Shown here piece by piece: positions 1 to 5,933 of a stretch of DNA of 24,128 nucleotides; position 1 is the stretch's first letter; each line of letters opens with the position of its first letter. The DNA comes from a virus: the IMG/VR virus record IMGVR_UViG_3300032579_000072, positions 1 to 24,128 of that record; one strand, 5' to 3'. A program made the position numbers and the translations under genes. The notes under the pieces were generated by a model. It had not been told where the DNA came from, made no database searches, and was given only the letters and a program-made list of their open reading frames with translations.

Positions 1-1
1 A

Positions 2-76
2 AAACAAGCGGTAGCAATAGCGCTATCAGAAAAGCGTAAATCAAAACGATCCAAGCGAGCAAGTAAAAGGGGTTAG
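2..76 (+). CDS. C-terminal end of a basic DUF6496-like protein (5' partial)
   Basis: The reading frame is open from the window edge to a TAG at 74-76, so only the last 24 residues are visible. They begin KQAVAIALSEKRKSK and end in a tail rich in lysine, arginine and serine. The pattern KQA-I-AIALS followed by a basic tail resembles, from memory, the C-terminus of the uncharacterised DUF6496 family of phage and bacterial proteins. The start and most of the protein lie outside the window. The next gene follows within a few bases, so the two are probably co-transcribed. The family call rests on a short motif only. Confidence 0.4.
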   Translation, partial: KQAVAIALSEKRKSKRSKRASKRG

Positions 77-80
77 GATC

Positions 81-272
81 ATCGACTCTCATTACAAGTC
101 TTTAGCTAAAGCAGTTACTTGGCGCATCACAGGTAGCCTTGACACATTTGTTTTGTCTTGGATTATCACTGGTCATGCTTCCCTTGCTTTCTCCATTGCG
201 TTTATAGAGTTATTTACCAAGATAGCCCTGTATTGGATACATGAGCGTATCTGGGTAAATATTAAACTATGA
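81..272 (+). CDS. DUF2061-like small membrane protein, apparent ATC start
   Basis: The 63-residue product reads (I/M)DSHYKSLAKAVTWRITGS at its start and ends LYWIHERIWVNIKL. This matches the known pattern of DUF2061, a family of small predicted inner-membrane proteins of unknown function with two hydrophobic stretches (here about residues 22-31 and 36-52). The frame is closed upstream by TAG at 18-20, and there is no ATG, GTG or TTG between that stop and the conserved region. A strong ribosome binding site (aaaagggg, 65-72) lies 8 bases before the ATC at 81, and DUF2061 proteins often begin Met-Asp-Ser or similar. The likely start is therefore this ATC, either a genuine near-cognate start or an ATG altered by mutation or sequencing error. 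ATC at 78 is also possible. The stop is TGA 270-272. Confidence 0.65.
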   Translation: MDSHYKSLAKAVTWRITGSLDTFVLSWIITGHASLAFSIAFIELFTKIALYWIHERIWVNIKL

Positions 273-294
273 TTCATTGGGTACTAGGTTTGAA

Positions 295-339
295 TGGGGC
301 TTCTCCTCCCCAAACAAAATTAAATTGTTGCACTGCAAC
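295..339. terminator. Possible bidirectional terminator hairpins between convergent genes
   Basis: The short gap between the rightward DUF2061-like gene and the leftward glycosyltransferase gene holds two inverted repeats. One is tgggg/cccca (295-299 with 308-312, 8-base loop). The other is gttg/caac with a compact centre (327-339). AT-rich sequence lies between and around them, but no long uniform T-run follows either stem. The position between converging transcripts is where a terminator is expected, so the call is mainly positional. Confidence 0.35.
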
Positions 340-340
340 A

Positions 341-1096
341 TTAACCAGCAGGGATCAATTTACCTTCAAAAGCGTAAGTACCTATATGAGCGAGATCACA
401 CCAGGGAGCAGCGTAAACCTTACCGCCAATTTGCCTCCAAATACGGCAAAAGTGGTAATCCTCTGACAACAAGCGCTGAGTTTCAGGCTCAATCGAAGTA
501 GTAAAGAACTCTTTAATCTCATCACGCTGCCCAACAGTGCCAGCAAGGTCTAAAACATCATTAAAGTAAGTTGGCACATGATCTGCTAACTTTTCAAAAA
601 CTTCACGCTTAATCAGCATATATCCAGTACCGCCATTAAAGATCTCTACAGGCTCTGCAACAGGCACAGTGACTTCTCCTTGGTAATCTACCAAATTGAC
701 CACAAAAGAGCCTGTATGGTGCTTTAAACGATCATTAGGCACACCAGCATCCATTGCGTTCTTTACTGTATCCCAGTTAATCTCTTTTTTAGGGTAAATA
801 CCGCAAATAATGTCTTTATCAGCCTCAATCATTTTTACAATGTCGTGAGGATTGAACTTGATGTCTGCATCTATAAACATGAGGTGCGTATATTCACCTT
901 TGAGAAAAGTTGCTGTTAAAGCGTTCCTGGCACGGGTAATTAGGCTCTCATTGAACATAAAACTAAAAGAGCTGTTTATTTTGTAATGAGAAAACACCAT
1001 TTGAGCTTGCATCACTGATTGAGTGTAGTAACCAGCACACATGCCTCCGTACATAGGGCTAGCCACAAATATTTTTACTTGAGATAGATCGGTCAT
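341..1096 (-). CDS. GT-A-type glycosyltransferase-like protein
   Basis: A 251-residue protein with the features of a nucleotide-sugar glycosyltransferase of GT-A fold. An N-terminal beta strand (KIFVASPMYGG, residues 8-18) is followed by an R-A-R-N-A-L helix (about 55-60). Next comes a DxD metal/nucleotide-sugar motif, FIDADIKF, with Asp76 and Asp78. An acceptor-side loop, NGGTGYMLIKR (about 154-164), follows, then an ED pair (212-213) and a late His (237) in an AHIGT segment that could bind metal. These are hallmarks of phage glycosyltransferases that modify DNA bases, virion proteins or host glycans; the substrate cannot be told from sequence. It is the last gene of the leftward train, and its start overlaps the previous gene by four bases (ATGA), indicating translational coupling. 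It is one of three unrelated glycosyltransferase genes in the window. Confidence 0.75.
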   Translation of the reverse strand: MTDLSQVKIFVASPMYGGMCAGYYTQSVMQAQMVFSHYKINSSFSFMFNESLITRARNALTATFLKGEYTHLMFIDADIKFNPHDIVKMIEADKDIICGIYPKKEINWDTVKNAMDAGVPNDRLKHHTGSFVVNLVDYQGEVTVPVAEPVEIFNGGTGYMLIKREVFEKLADHVPTYFNDVLDLAGTVGQRDEIKEFFTTSIEPETQRLLSEDYHFCRIWRQIGGKVYAAPWCDLAHIGTYAFEGKLIPAG

Positions 1097-1536
1097 AATA
1101 ATTCCATAAAGTTTAAGTTGCGATAGATCACTCCATCATTCCATTTGCGATTAGTAGCTTTTTCATACAGATAAATTACTTTCTCTGGATAAACAAACAA
1201 GGGATCGCAACCCTCAAAGCAAAAAGCATAAACCAGTGGTGCTTTCTTACTGCTAAACCATTCCAGAAACATCGGAATCATCTTTATTTCTTTTTCCTTA
1301 AAATTGGCTGTTCCTTTGACATTAACCACCATCGTTTCATCACCTCTACTGATAACAAAATCAGGTAAATTGCGTAAAAGACAAGGCAAATTGAAAAAAT
1401 TAGCCACATTTCCATGCTTTTCATCAAAGCCAATCCTACTGACTTGATAGCCGTTAAATTGACACCATTCCTGAAATAGAACCTCACCTTTGTTAGCAAC
1501 GGTTTGCCGTTCTGCGTAGGAGTTTGATCCATTCAC
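1093..1536 (-). CDS. PD-(D/E)XK nuclease-like protein with an altered catalytic position
   Basis: The 147-residue protein has an N-terminal helix with a conserved-looking glutamate (KGEVLFQEW, Glu18). It is followed by LPDFVISRGDETMVVNVKG (residues 57-75), which fits the two strands of the PD-(D/E)XK fold: Pro58-Asp59 and then x-N-V-K at 72-74. In active members the residue two before the lysine is Asp or Glu. Here it is Asn72, so the protein may be an inactive or modified nuclease fold, or a DNA-binding relative. The start is GTG at 1536, which shares a base with the TAG stop of the preceding 30-residue gene; an AAAGAG ribosome binding site lies upstream. An ATG four bases further on is in the wrong frame. 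The gene is coupled to the glycosyltransferase after it. No more specific family is recognised. Confidence 0.5.
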   Translation of the reverse strand: MNGSNSYAERQTVANKGEVLFQEWCQFNGYQVSRIGFDEKHGNVANFFNLPCLLRNLPDFVISRGDETMVVNVKGTANFKEKEIKMIPMFLEWFSSKKAPLVYAFCFEGCDPLFVYPEKVIYLYEKATNRKWNDGVIYRNLNFMELL

Positions 1537-1628
1537 TATTTGAACTCTTTAACAATGATGAGATCACCTAAAATCTGCACAATCTCAAAAGTCTTGCCGT
1601 TCATCTGTTTTCTTTTCCAAAATTTCAT
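1536..1628 (-). CDS. 30-residue hypothetical protein
   Basis: This small frame encodes MKFWKRKQMNGKTFEIVQIL and ten more residues ending in KEFK. It is basic at the N-terminus and beta-like after that. The ATG at 1628 shares its A with the TAA of the preceding gene (TAATG), and its TAG shares a base with the GTG of the next gene. The frame exactly fills the space between two overlapping neighbours, in the same style as the rest of this train, which is the main evidence that it is translated. No function is recognised. Confidence 0.5.
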   Translation of the reverse strand: MKFWKRKQMNGKTFEIVQILGDLIIVKEFK

Positions 1629-1870
1629 TATTGTGCCTTTCTTAGTATTAGATGGGCAAAATAATGTTGTTGCGTAGTAAATCCGTGTTGCATAGCAATC
1701 CCATCTTCATGCGATTCTGCCCACAATTCGTTTACTACAGCATCTGTTAGTGTCTTTGTTGGCTGTGTGTAAAGTGGTTTCCAATAATCAACTTCACAAT
1801 AAGGCTTCTTCTCTACAATCTTTGTGCCATGACCTGTTTTAAGCATCCACGCTACTGGTTCATTGTTCAT
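1628..1870 (-). CDS. PVAWM...PLYT family small phage protein, copy 2
   Basis: An 80-residue protein starting MNNEPVAWM, with a central WKPLYTQPTKTLTD segment and a C-terminal FAHLILRKAQ. It is a paralogue of the product of 2061-2297 (MNNKPVAWM, IPLYTHPAKTLTD, FARAILRKAQ). The two genes also share identical 18-base stretches (1632-1649 with 2071-2088; 1741-1758 with 2171-2188), so this is a tandem duplication with the coiled-coil gene 1867-2064 between the copies. Proteins with PVAW near the N-terminus and PLYT in the middle are common in proteobacterial phages, from memory, but have no known function. Its start overlaps the preceding gene by four bases. The middle section has diverged most from the other copy. 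Confidence 0.75.
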   Translation of the reverse strand: MNNEPVAWMLKTGHGTKIVEKKPYCEVDYWKPLYTQPTKTLTDAVVNELWAESHEDGIAMQHGFTTQQHYFAHLILRKAQ

Positions 1871-2064
1871 TTAACAAACTCCTTGCCATAAATTAAATTT
1901 AGGTTTCTATCTAAATCTTCTTTTAAATGATATTGCTTTAGCTTGGCTTTCAACACCTCTATTTCAGCTTGTTGCTGGCAAAGCATTTCAATAACCTCTG
2001 GAATTAACTCATCCGCATTATTGTTACCTTGTGCTATTTGCAATCTATCTATTAAAGGTTTCAT
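1867..2064 (-). CDS. Small coiled-coil hypothetical protein
   Basis: The 65-residue product is almost entirely helical. Residues about 18-50 (ELIPEVIEMLCQQQAEIEVL and onward) show the spacing of hydrophobic residues expected of a coiled coil, so it probably self-associates or binds a partner. It overlaps both neighbours by four bases (ATGA) and sits between the two paralogous PVAWM genes, so it may have moved or been duplicated with them. No catalytic motif is visible and no family is recognised with confidence. Confidence 0.65.
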   Translation of the reverse strand: MKPLIDRLQIAQGNNNADELIPEVIEMLCQQQAEIEVLKAKLKQYHLKEDLDRNLNLIYGKEFVK

Positions 2065-2297
2065 GTCTCTTGTGCCTTTCTTAGTATTGCTCTAGCAAAA
2101 TATAAATGCCCATCATCAGCAGTTTGCCTATCTATTAAACGAATTTGATGGGCAATATTTAGTATTTCCTCATCTGTTAGTGTCTTTGCTGGATGGGTGT
2201 AGAGTGGAATGTAATCTTGCATTTTGGTCATCAAAAAACCACCACTACATAAATGCCCTGTGTGTGCGTTCATCCACGCTACTGGTTTATTGTTCAT
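2061..2297 (-). CDS. PVAWM...PLYT family small phage protein, copy 1
   Basis: The frame is open from 2348, but the ATG at 2297 is the better start. It gives MNNKPVAWM, matching the start of the paralogue at 1628-1870, and is preceded by a good AAGGGG ribosome binding site six bases upstream. The 78-residue protein has the PVAW motif at residues 5-8, then IPLYTHPAKTLTDEEI in the middle and FARAILRKAQET at the end. The function of the family is unknown. Its last bases overlap the start of the coiled-coil gene that follows, so translation is probably coupled. Shared DNA blocks with the second copy show recent duplication. Confidence 0.75.
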   Translation of the reverse strand: MNNKPVAWMNAHTGHLCSGGFLMTKMQDYIPLYTHPAKTLTDEEILNIAHQIRLIDRQTADDGHLYFARAILRKAQET

Positions 2298-2363
2298 AAA
2301 TATCCCCTTAAATGAGTGCCAGCTTGCCCAAGAAGTTGGCTGGCTCAACCCCTAACTACCTGG

Positions 2364-2747
2364 CTAATTCACGCCAGATTCCCCTTGAGCTGGTGATTCT
2401 TCCAAATAATCAATCATGACTAAACAACCACCGTTCTTTTTAACCATACCTCGCTCAATGCGAACCCAGTGAACTTGAACATCATCATCAAATACACCAG
2501 CATCTTGCAAGGCATCTAATATTGGTTTTATGCAGTTATCAACATCCATGAGCTTTTTAGAGCGTGGATAGAGAAAAATATCTACCCAAACTTGTTTATC
2601 GCCAAATTTAGGAACTCTGAACTCAGCGCAATACTCTGCGACTGCATTTTTAAATTCCCTACCCCGCTTAGAGATAAACCGTCTGTTTCCTGAAGCGATC
2701 CAGTAGTTATTGATACTGGGAGGGTAAGGTAAATTTAAAACAACCAT
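2364..2747 (-). CDS. rusA: RusA-family Holliday junction resolvase
   Basis: The 127-residue protein matches the RusA family of phage endodeoxyribonucleases, which cut four-way DNA junctions as dimers. The N-terminal LPYPPSINNYW (residues 6-16) is the typical RusA opening. The active-site segment MDVDNCIKPILDAL (67-80) supplies Asp68, Asp70, Asn71 and Lys74, followed by GVFDDDVQV (84-92) with the last acidic cluster. All expected catalytic carboxylates are present and the length is usual for the family. ATG 2747 is chosen; an in-frame TTG at 2750 directly before it is the alternative. Its start overlaps the stop of the cysteine-rich peptide gene, and no strong ribosome binding site is seen, so it may rely on coupling. 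With the exonuclease and annealing protein upstream it completes a recombination set. Confidence 0.9.
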   Translation of the reverse strand: MVVLNLPYPPSINNYWIASGNRRFISKRGREFKNAVAEYCAEFRVPKFGDKQVWVDIFLYPRSKKLMDVDNCIKPILDALQDAGVFDDDVQVHWVRIERGMVKKNGGCLVMIDYLEESPAQGESGVN

Positions 2748-2908
2748 CAATAGCAGCTCATTGGTTTAAATGGTCCTTCGGTATTGGTATCCCAACAACA
2801 GATACCACCTGTATAGTCACGCTCACACTTAGTAGCTGCATGACATTGAGAGATTCCAAACATCAAGAATGTAACGGCTACCATAATTAGCACAATAAAA
2901 TTTTTCAT
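2747..2908 (-). CDS. Small exported cysteine-rich protein (53 residues)
   Basis: The product begins MKNFIVLIMVAVTFLMFGIS, a lysine followed by a long hydrophobic stretch, and then QCHA-ATKC. This fits a Sec signal peptide with a signal peptidase I site after CHA (about residue 24). The ISQC segment is a poor lipobox because Gln precedes the Cys. The predicted mature part is about 29 residues with four cysteines (28, 37, 38, 52), suggesting disulfides in the periplasm. The gene starts with TAATG overlap on the HNH gene and ends overlapping the rusA start, so it is fully embedded in the translated train. The role is unknown. An envelope function such as superinfection exclusion or lysis timing is possible but unproven. 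Confidence 0.65.
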   Translation of the reverse strand: MKNFIVLIMVAVTFLMFGISQCHAATKCERDYTGGICCWDTNTEGPFKPMSCY

Positions 2909-3345
2909 TAGAATCCTTTGTTTAATATAAGTTTCATTTCTTTATGCCTACGATTGTGGCATGGCTGGCAGAGCCAAATAACTTGAAGGGGTTTGTCGTA
3001 ATCTTCGTGGTGAGCAAGACTTTTTGGTTCTCCACATCTATTACAATCCTTTCGCACAAGCTCCCCTTTTTTTATGGCAAGTGCCACAGCTCTATGACAT
3101 TTGCTTCTTCGGGCATCTTCTGCTCTCCAAAATCTTGTTTGCTCTGTTTTGAGTGTTTGTCTGTGAGGAAGTTTTGCTCGTTCACTGTCATACGCTCTAA
3201 CCCTTTCAATATTTTTATTTCTGTGTTCAGTTGCATCTTTTTTGGTACATTCTTTGCATTTATTAAGATGACCGTCAGCCATCATTTTGTGTTTATAAAA
3301 ATCGGCTAACGGCTTTTCTTTTTTGCATTTAAAACAAGTTTTCAT
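2908..3345 (-). CDS. HNH endonuclease-like protein with N-terminal zinc ribbon
   Basis: The 145-residue protein has two cysteine-rich parts. The N-terminal CFKCKKEKPLADFY (Cys4, Cys7) with CKEC (Cys30, Cys33) forms a zinc ribbon of the kind found in phage HNH proteins. The C-terminal part has CNRC (101, 104), AHHEDYDKPL with His112, His113 and Asp115, and CQPCHNRRH (Cys126, Cys129, His130, His134), which is the HNH/ββα-metal signature plus its structural zinc. It is probably a metal-dependent DNA nuclease, either free-standing (homing-like) or involved in DNA processing. A GGAGG ribosome binding site stands just upstream of the ATG. It lies between recombination genes. A separate HNH gene next to terminase would suggest packaging, but that is not the case here. 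Confidence 0.8.
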   Translation of the reverse strand: MKTCFKCKKEKPLADFYKHKMMADGHLNKCKECTKKDATEHRNKNIERVRAYDSERAKLPHRQTLKTEQTRFWRAEDARRSKCHRAVALAIKKGELVRKDCNRCGEPKSLAHHEDYDKPLQVIWLCQPCHNRRHKEMKLILNKGF

Positions 3346-3380
3346 GGCTACCTCCTTTGTGCCATTATACCCATTCTAAA

Positions 3381-3650
3381 CTAAAATGGTACATCAGAAT
3401 CATCAACACGCTTATTCACTTCTTTTGGATAAGCGCCACCTGTATCAGGCTTCCAGTTATCCTCAGACAAGCTAATCAAACTACCTTTAGGGGTTTGCTT
3501 AGTCCAGCCAGCAATCTTCAGGGTTTGACCCGCTTTATAGTCCTCTGAGAGCAATAGCGTACCTTTCCAATCAGGAGAGCGCTCATTGGTTTTCTTTTCG
3601 TTCTGAAACAGAACACCTTTGCCCATCTGGGCGATATGACCATTAGCCAT
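3381..3650 (-). CDS. Small putative ssDNA-binding-like protein
   Basis: The frame extends upstream to 3740, but ATG 3650 is chosen: it follows an AGGA ribosome binding site nine bases away and gives MANGHIAQMGKGVLFQNEKK, the usual opening of this protein type. The 89-residue product has GVLFQNEKKTNERSPDWKGT followed by TLKIAGWTKQTPKGSLISLS, which resembles a widespread small phage family with the pattern LF-N-KK...PD-GxI...W-K...G-LSL. It is probably a beta-rich, OB-like fold. The position directly after the RecT-like gene, with an 8-base overlap, suggests a ssDNA-binding or annealing accessory role. That function is inferred from context, not shown by a motif. Confidence 0.6.
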   Translation of the reverse strand: MANGHIAQMGKGVLFQNEKKTNERSPDWKGTLLLSEDYKAGQTLKIAGWTKQTPKGSLISLSEDNWKPDTGGAYPKEVNKRVDDSDVPF

Positions 3651-4467
3651 TGTTGATTTCCTTTCTAATTGCTTGGAGTTTTGATAAAAACTTTGCTGTA
3701 GTATTGCCGTCAAATGTTTTTGTATAGGCTTCATTGACATCTCTAAACGCCTTTATCTTGGTGAATTTTTCCTCTGCTGTCATCTTGGTAGATTCATGGA
3801 TCTTGGCGTGCATCTCTGCGAAACCATCAATCCAATCATCTTTACAAACATAATGCGCATACGGAACATCATTACCAGGAACATACATCGGCAATGCCAT
3901 ATCAGGGATGTCATCAGGAATAGCGGAAAGATCCACTACGCTAGGAATGACTGATCCCATGTCTTTTAATACGGTAGGCTTGACGGTCTGGGTTTCGAAG
4001 TTTTCGACTTCATCTGGCGAGTAGAACCCCGTAACAGATCCAGGGAAAACTGATCTAATCCCCTCTGAAATACAACGGCTTCTGAGCATCGCTCTGGGAA
4101 ACTTTTGCCATCCGCTTCCTGGTTTAACAAGACCGATTTTGGTAGCTTGTCCAATGGTCCATGTAACCGCAAGGTTACCCCCGTTGGGATGTGAAAAAAC
4201 TCCTGTAACTTGCTCATCTGTGTATTCCTTCCATTCGACTTTGCCACCTGCATTTTGGAAACGGGCAAGCATCGCATCAGCCTTCAATGCGGGTCTGCCT
4301 TGGATTATGTGAAAGTCACGAGCTGCCGTTGCAGGATGTAAACCTTCCGCTTGTGCTACCGCCATTAGTGCTAAAACACTATTAGTGTCCTTCATACCAA
4401 ACAGACCAGACTTAGCTATTGCTTGTGCCATCTGCTCCATCTCGTTAAAACTAACGATATTGCTCAT
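3643..4467 (-). CDS. recT: RecT-like single-strand annealing recombinase
   Basis: The 274-residue protein has the layout of RecT/Bet-type annealing proteins. An N-terminal helical part is followed by GLHPATAARDFHIIQGRPAL (residues 42-61), KADAMLARFQNAGG (62-75), WTIGQATKIGL (103-113) and FPRAMLRSRCISEGIR (123-138). These segments form the conserved DNA-annealing core. The C-terminal third is less conserved and charged. Such proteins coat ssDNA made by a partner exonuclease and anneal it to complementary strands. The partner is encoded directly upstream (YqaJ-like, 4551-5450), separated only by a tiny frame, making a classic exonuclease/annealing pair. ATG 4467 follows a GGAG ribosome binding site. 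The family is clear, the symbol less so. Confidence 0.8.
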   Translation of the reverse strand: MSNIVSFNEMEQMAQAIAKSGLFGMKDTNSVLALMAVAQAEGLHPATAARDFHIIQGRPALKADAMLARFQNAGGKVEWKEYTDEQVTGVFSHPNGGNLAVTWTIGQATKIGLVKPGSGWQKFPRAMLRSRCISEGIRSVFPGSVTGFYSPDEVENFETQTVKPTVLKDMGSVIPSVVDLSAIPDDIPDMALPMYVPGNDVPYAHYVCKDDWIDGFAEMHAKIHESTKMTAEEKFTKIKAFRDVNEAYTKTFDGNTTAKFLSKLQAIRKEINNG

Positions 4468-4550
4468 GTAAATTTCTCCGCTAAAGTTAGGATTGTGTCG
4501 ATGACTGAGGATGCAGCCATTACATATATTGCGAGGTCAATGTTGTTCAT
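4464..4550 (-). CDS. 28-residue hypothetical hydrophobic peptide
   Basis: A short frame, MNNIDLAIYVMAASSVIDTI plus eight residues, fills the space between the exonuclease stop (4551-4553, directly adjacent) and the RecT-like start, whose ATG overlaps its TGA. The peptide is hydrophobic enough to be membrane-inserting or amphipathic. No ribosome binding site of its own is obvious, since the exonuclease gene ends immediately before it, so translation would depend on re-initiation. Its main effect could be to carry ribosomes from the exonuclease to the annealing protein gene. No family is recognised, and it may be only a leader frame. Confidence 0.35.
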   Translation of the reverse strand: MNNIDLAIYVMAASSVIDTILTLAEKFT

Positions 4551-5450
4551 TTATTTCACCAAAAATCTCCTACTGCCCATTGTTTCTACTACGAACTGCT
4601 CATAAATATCAGGCATGGCACTCTGAAACAGTGATGCTGAGAACTTCTTAGAGCTTTTAGAGGACTTCCAAGAAACTAATGTCTGTCCATCCACTGTTCT
4701 AATCTCCTGGCACTCTCCCATAAGATTACGGACAGCCACTTCAATCTGCTCCTCAGTAGCTTCAAGGTGTTTAATCTGATTCTTGACATCCCGTAATTGA
4801 GCGATAGCCAACTCAACTTGCTGTGTAGCCGTAACCACCGCAGTAGAGGATGACGGGTAAATGATCTTAGTTTGCTCAATTGTTTCTGCTGGCGGAAGCG
4901 TACCCGCTTGGCAATGACCCCAAACTGTAGCCATTTTCTGTATGAGATCATCTTTTTCTTGGTCTGAAATAGTAAATTCAAAGGTATGAAACTCTTGACC
5001 ACCAAATAAAACAGCCAAAAAGATCCGATTAACATTGTGGCAAGCAGCTTCGTGGACAAGTTGTGCGTAATCAGCATCAGGAATCCGATTAGTGTCGGGA
5101 TCAAACTTAGAGCGAACTGCTGCGTTGTAGTTTTTAGCTTCAACAAGCACACCACCATCAGCACTAATGAAATCAAAATGAGATTTAAACCAAGTATGCT
5201 TTGAATGGGTAATCGAATAATCAGCATCTTTTAACTCCATCTTTAAACGATCTTGAGCCAGCTTGCCAATCAGGGGTTGCATAACATGACCCATCTGCAC
5301 TGCTTCCACGCCTGAGAGGTCTTTTAACTCTTTCTTACCTTGCTTCTCTAGGATCACATCTACCATCTTGCCATTAGCGACCTTACGACTGTCACCAGAC
5401 CAGATAGCAGAACGCCTTATCTCTGGTGCAAAATCTGCTTGATCGTTCAT
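4551..5450 (-). CDS. YqaJ-type phage exonuclease (PD-(D/E)XK)
   Basis: The 299-residue protein has the lambda-exonuclease/YqaJ nuclease fold. GHVMQPLIGKLAQDRL (residues 54-69) is the alpha helix with the early acidic/Gln pattern. SHFDFIS contains the catalytic Asp93, and VLVEAKNY gives the Glu104-x-Lys106 pair. YAQLVHEA (128-135) provides the conserved Gln. The C-terminal part, about 210-250, is a predicted coiled coil (VELAIAQLRDVKNQI region), and the last about 60 residues are of unknown fold. Such enzymes resect double-stranded ends 5' to 3' to give ssDNA for the partner annealing protein, encoded just downstream. All catalytic residues are visible. The start overlaps the preceding gene by four bases (ATGA). 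Confidence 0.85.
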   Translation of the reverse strand: MNDQADFAPEIRRSAIWSGDSRKVANGKMVDVILEKQGKKELKDLSGVEAVQMGHVMQPLIGKLAQDRLKMELKDADYSITHSKHTWFKSHFDFISADGGVLVEAKNYNAAVRSKFDPDTNRIPDADYAQLVHEAACHNVNRIFLAVLFGGQEFHTFEFTISDQEKDDLIQKMATVWGHCQAGTLPPAETIEQTKIIYPSSSTAVVTATQQVELAIAQLRDVKNQIKHLEATEEQIEVAVRNLMGECQEIRTVDGQTLVSWKSSKSSKKFSASLFQSAMPDIYEQFVVETMGSRRFLVK

Positions 5451-5647
5451 TTGCGAGCCTCCATCATTGTGTCAGCCCATTTATATGCTGCCTCGCATAC
5501 ATAAGGAATCATCTCGGGTGATTGATTATTAGGTATTAAAGCAACAATTATTTTGGATGCAAAGTAATCTCGTAAGTCCATGCCGACTTGATTTTCAACA
5601 GTTCTACCGCTACGATCTAGCGTCATAGGATTTGGAAATGCTTTCAT
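5447..5647 (-). CDS. Conserved small phage protein (MDLRDYFA-type)
   Basis: The 66-residue product contains VGMDLRDYFASKIIVALIPN in the middle and ends AYKWADTMMEARK. The pattern G-M-(D/T)-LRDYFAAKA...A-Y-(F/W)AD-M-AR is a widespread phage and prophage protein of unknown function, often found near recombination or replication genes. Here it is directly upstream of, and overlaps by four bases, the exonuclease gene. It is helical, without catalytic motifs. The overlap with the upstream coiled-coil gene is also four bases. Confidence 0.75.
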   Translation of the reverse strand: MKAFPNPMTLDRSGRTVENQVGMDLRDYFASKIIVALIPNNQSPEMIPYVCEAAYKWADTMMEARK

Positions 5648-5910
5648 TCTGTGATCTCCAAGATAGTTTTGATGATTTCACGATAGTTTTCAATGCGACC
5701 AATAAGAACTGAGATCTCCTCATCTGATTCCTCAATGCTCTTTTTAAACTCGTTTAGCTCATCGCACATCTGAATGATCTGATCGTCTTGCCTTGCCACT
5801 AGGTTTTTAAGGCGATCTACTTCTTTTTTGGTGTAAGCATCATTGATCTTCTTATCAACTTTATTTACTGGAAACTTAGGTTCATTCTTGCTACTTGGTG
5901 TTTTTGACAT
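5644..5910 (-). CDS. Coiled-coil hypothetical protein
   Basis: ATG 5910 is preferred over the in-frame ATG at 5922 because GGAG lies six bases upstream of it. The 88-residue protein has a lysine-rich N-terminus (SKTPSSKNEPKF), then a long helix from about residue 30 to the end (VDRLKNLVARQDDQI... to ...REIIKTILEITE) with coiled-coil spacing. It is probably oligomeric; the role is unknown. Its leader contains the repeated 11-base motif described at 5923-5933, which here also contains the TAA stop of the upstream gene. Confidence 0.65.
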   Translation of the reverse strand: MSKTPSSKNEPKFPVNKVDKKINDAYTKKEVDRLKNLVARQDDQIIQMCDELNEFKKSIEESDEEISVLIGRIENYREIIKTILEITE

Positions 5911-5922
5911 GATTAACTCCAT

Positions 5923-5933
5923 TAGTTAGGTTA
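5923..5933 (-). promoter_or_regulatory. Leader motif TAACCTAACTA, copy 1
   Basis: Exact copy of an 11-base motif on the minus strand, two bases before the GGAG ribosome binding site of the coiled-coil gene. It overlaps the stop codon of the upstream gene (TAA, 5931-5933). The function is unknown. Confidence 0.6.

Noticed and set aside
277-501. Plus-strand frames of 65-74 residues
   Set aside because: They lie largely antisense to the glycosyltransferase gene, have no ribosome binding site, and resemble no protein.
2298-2348. Upstream extension of the PVAWM copy 1 gene to 2348
   Set aside because: The paralogue starts at the equivalent of ATG 2297, which also has the ribosome binding site.
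2944-3309. 121-residue plus-strand frame over the HNH gene
   Set aside because: Antisense to a clear HNH gene. Its hydrophobic sequence comes from complementing Lys-rich codons.
3651-3740. Upstream extension of the ssDNA-binding-like gene to 3740
   Set aside because: This part overlaps the RecT-like gene in another frame. ATG 3650 has a ribosome binding site and gives the usual N-terminus.
4676-5227. 183-residue minus-strand frame inside the exonuclease gene
   Set aside because: A shifted-frame shadow of the YqaJ-like gene with low-complexity Leu/Arg content and no start signal.
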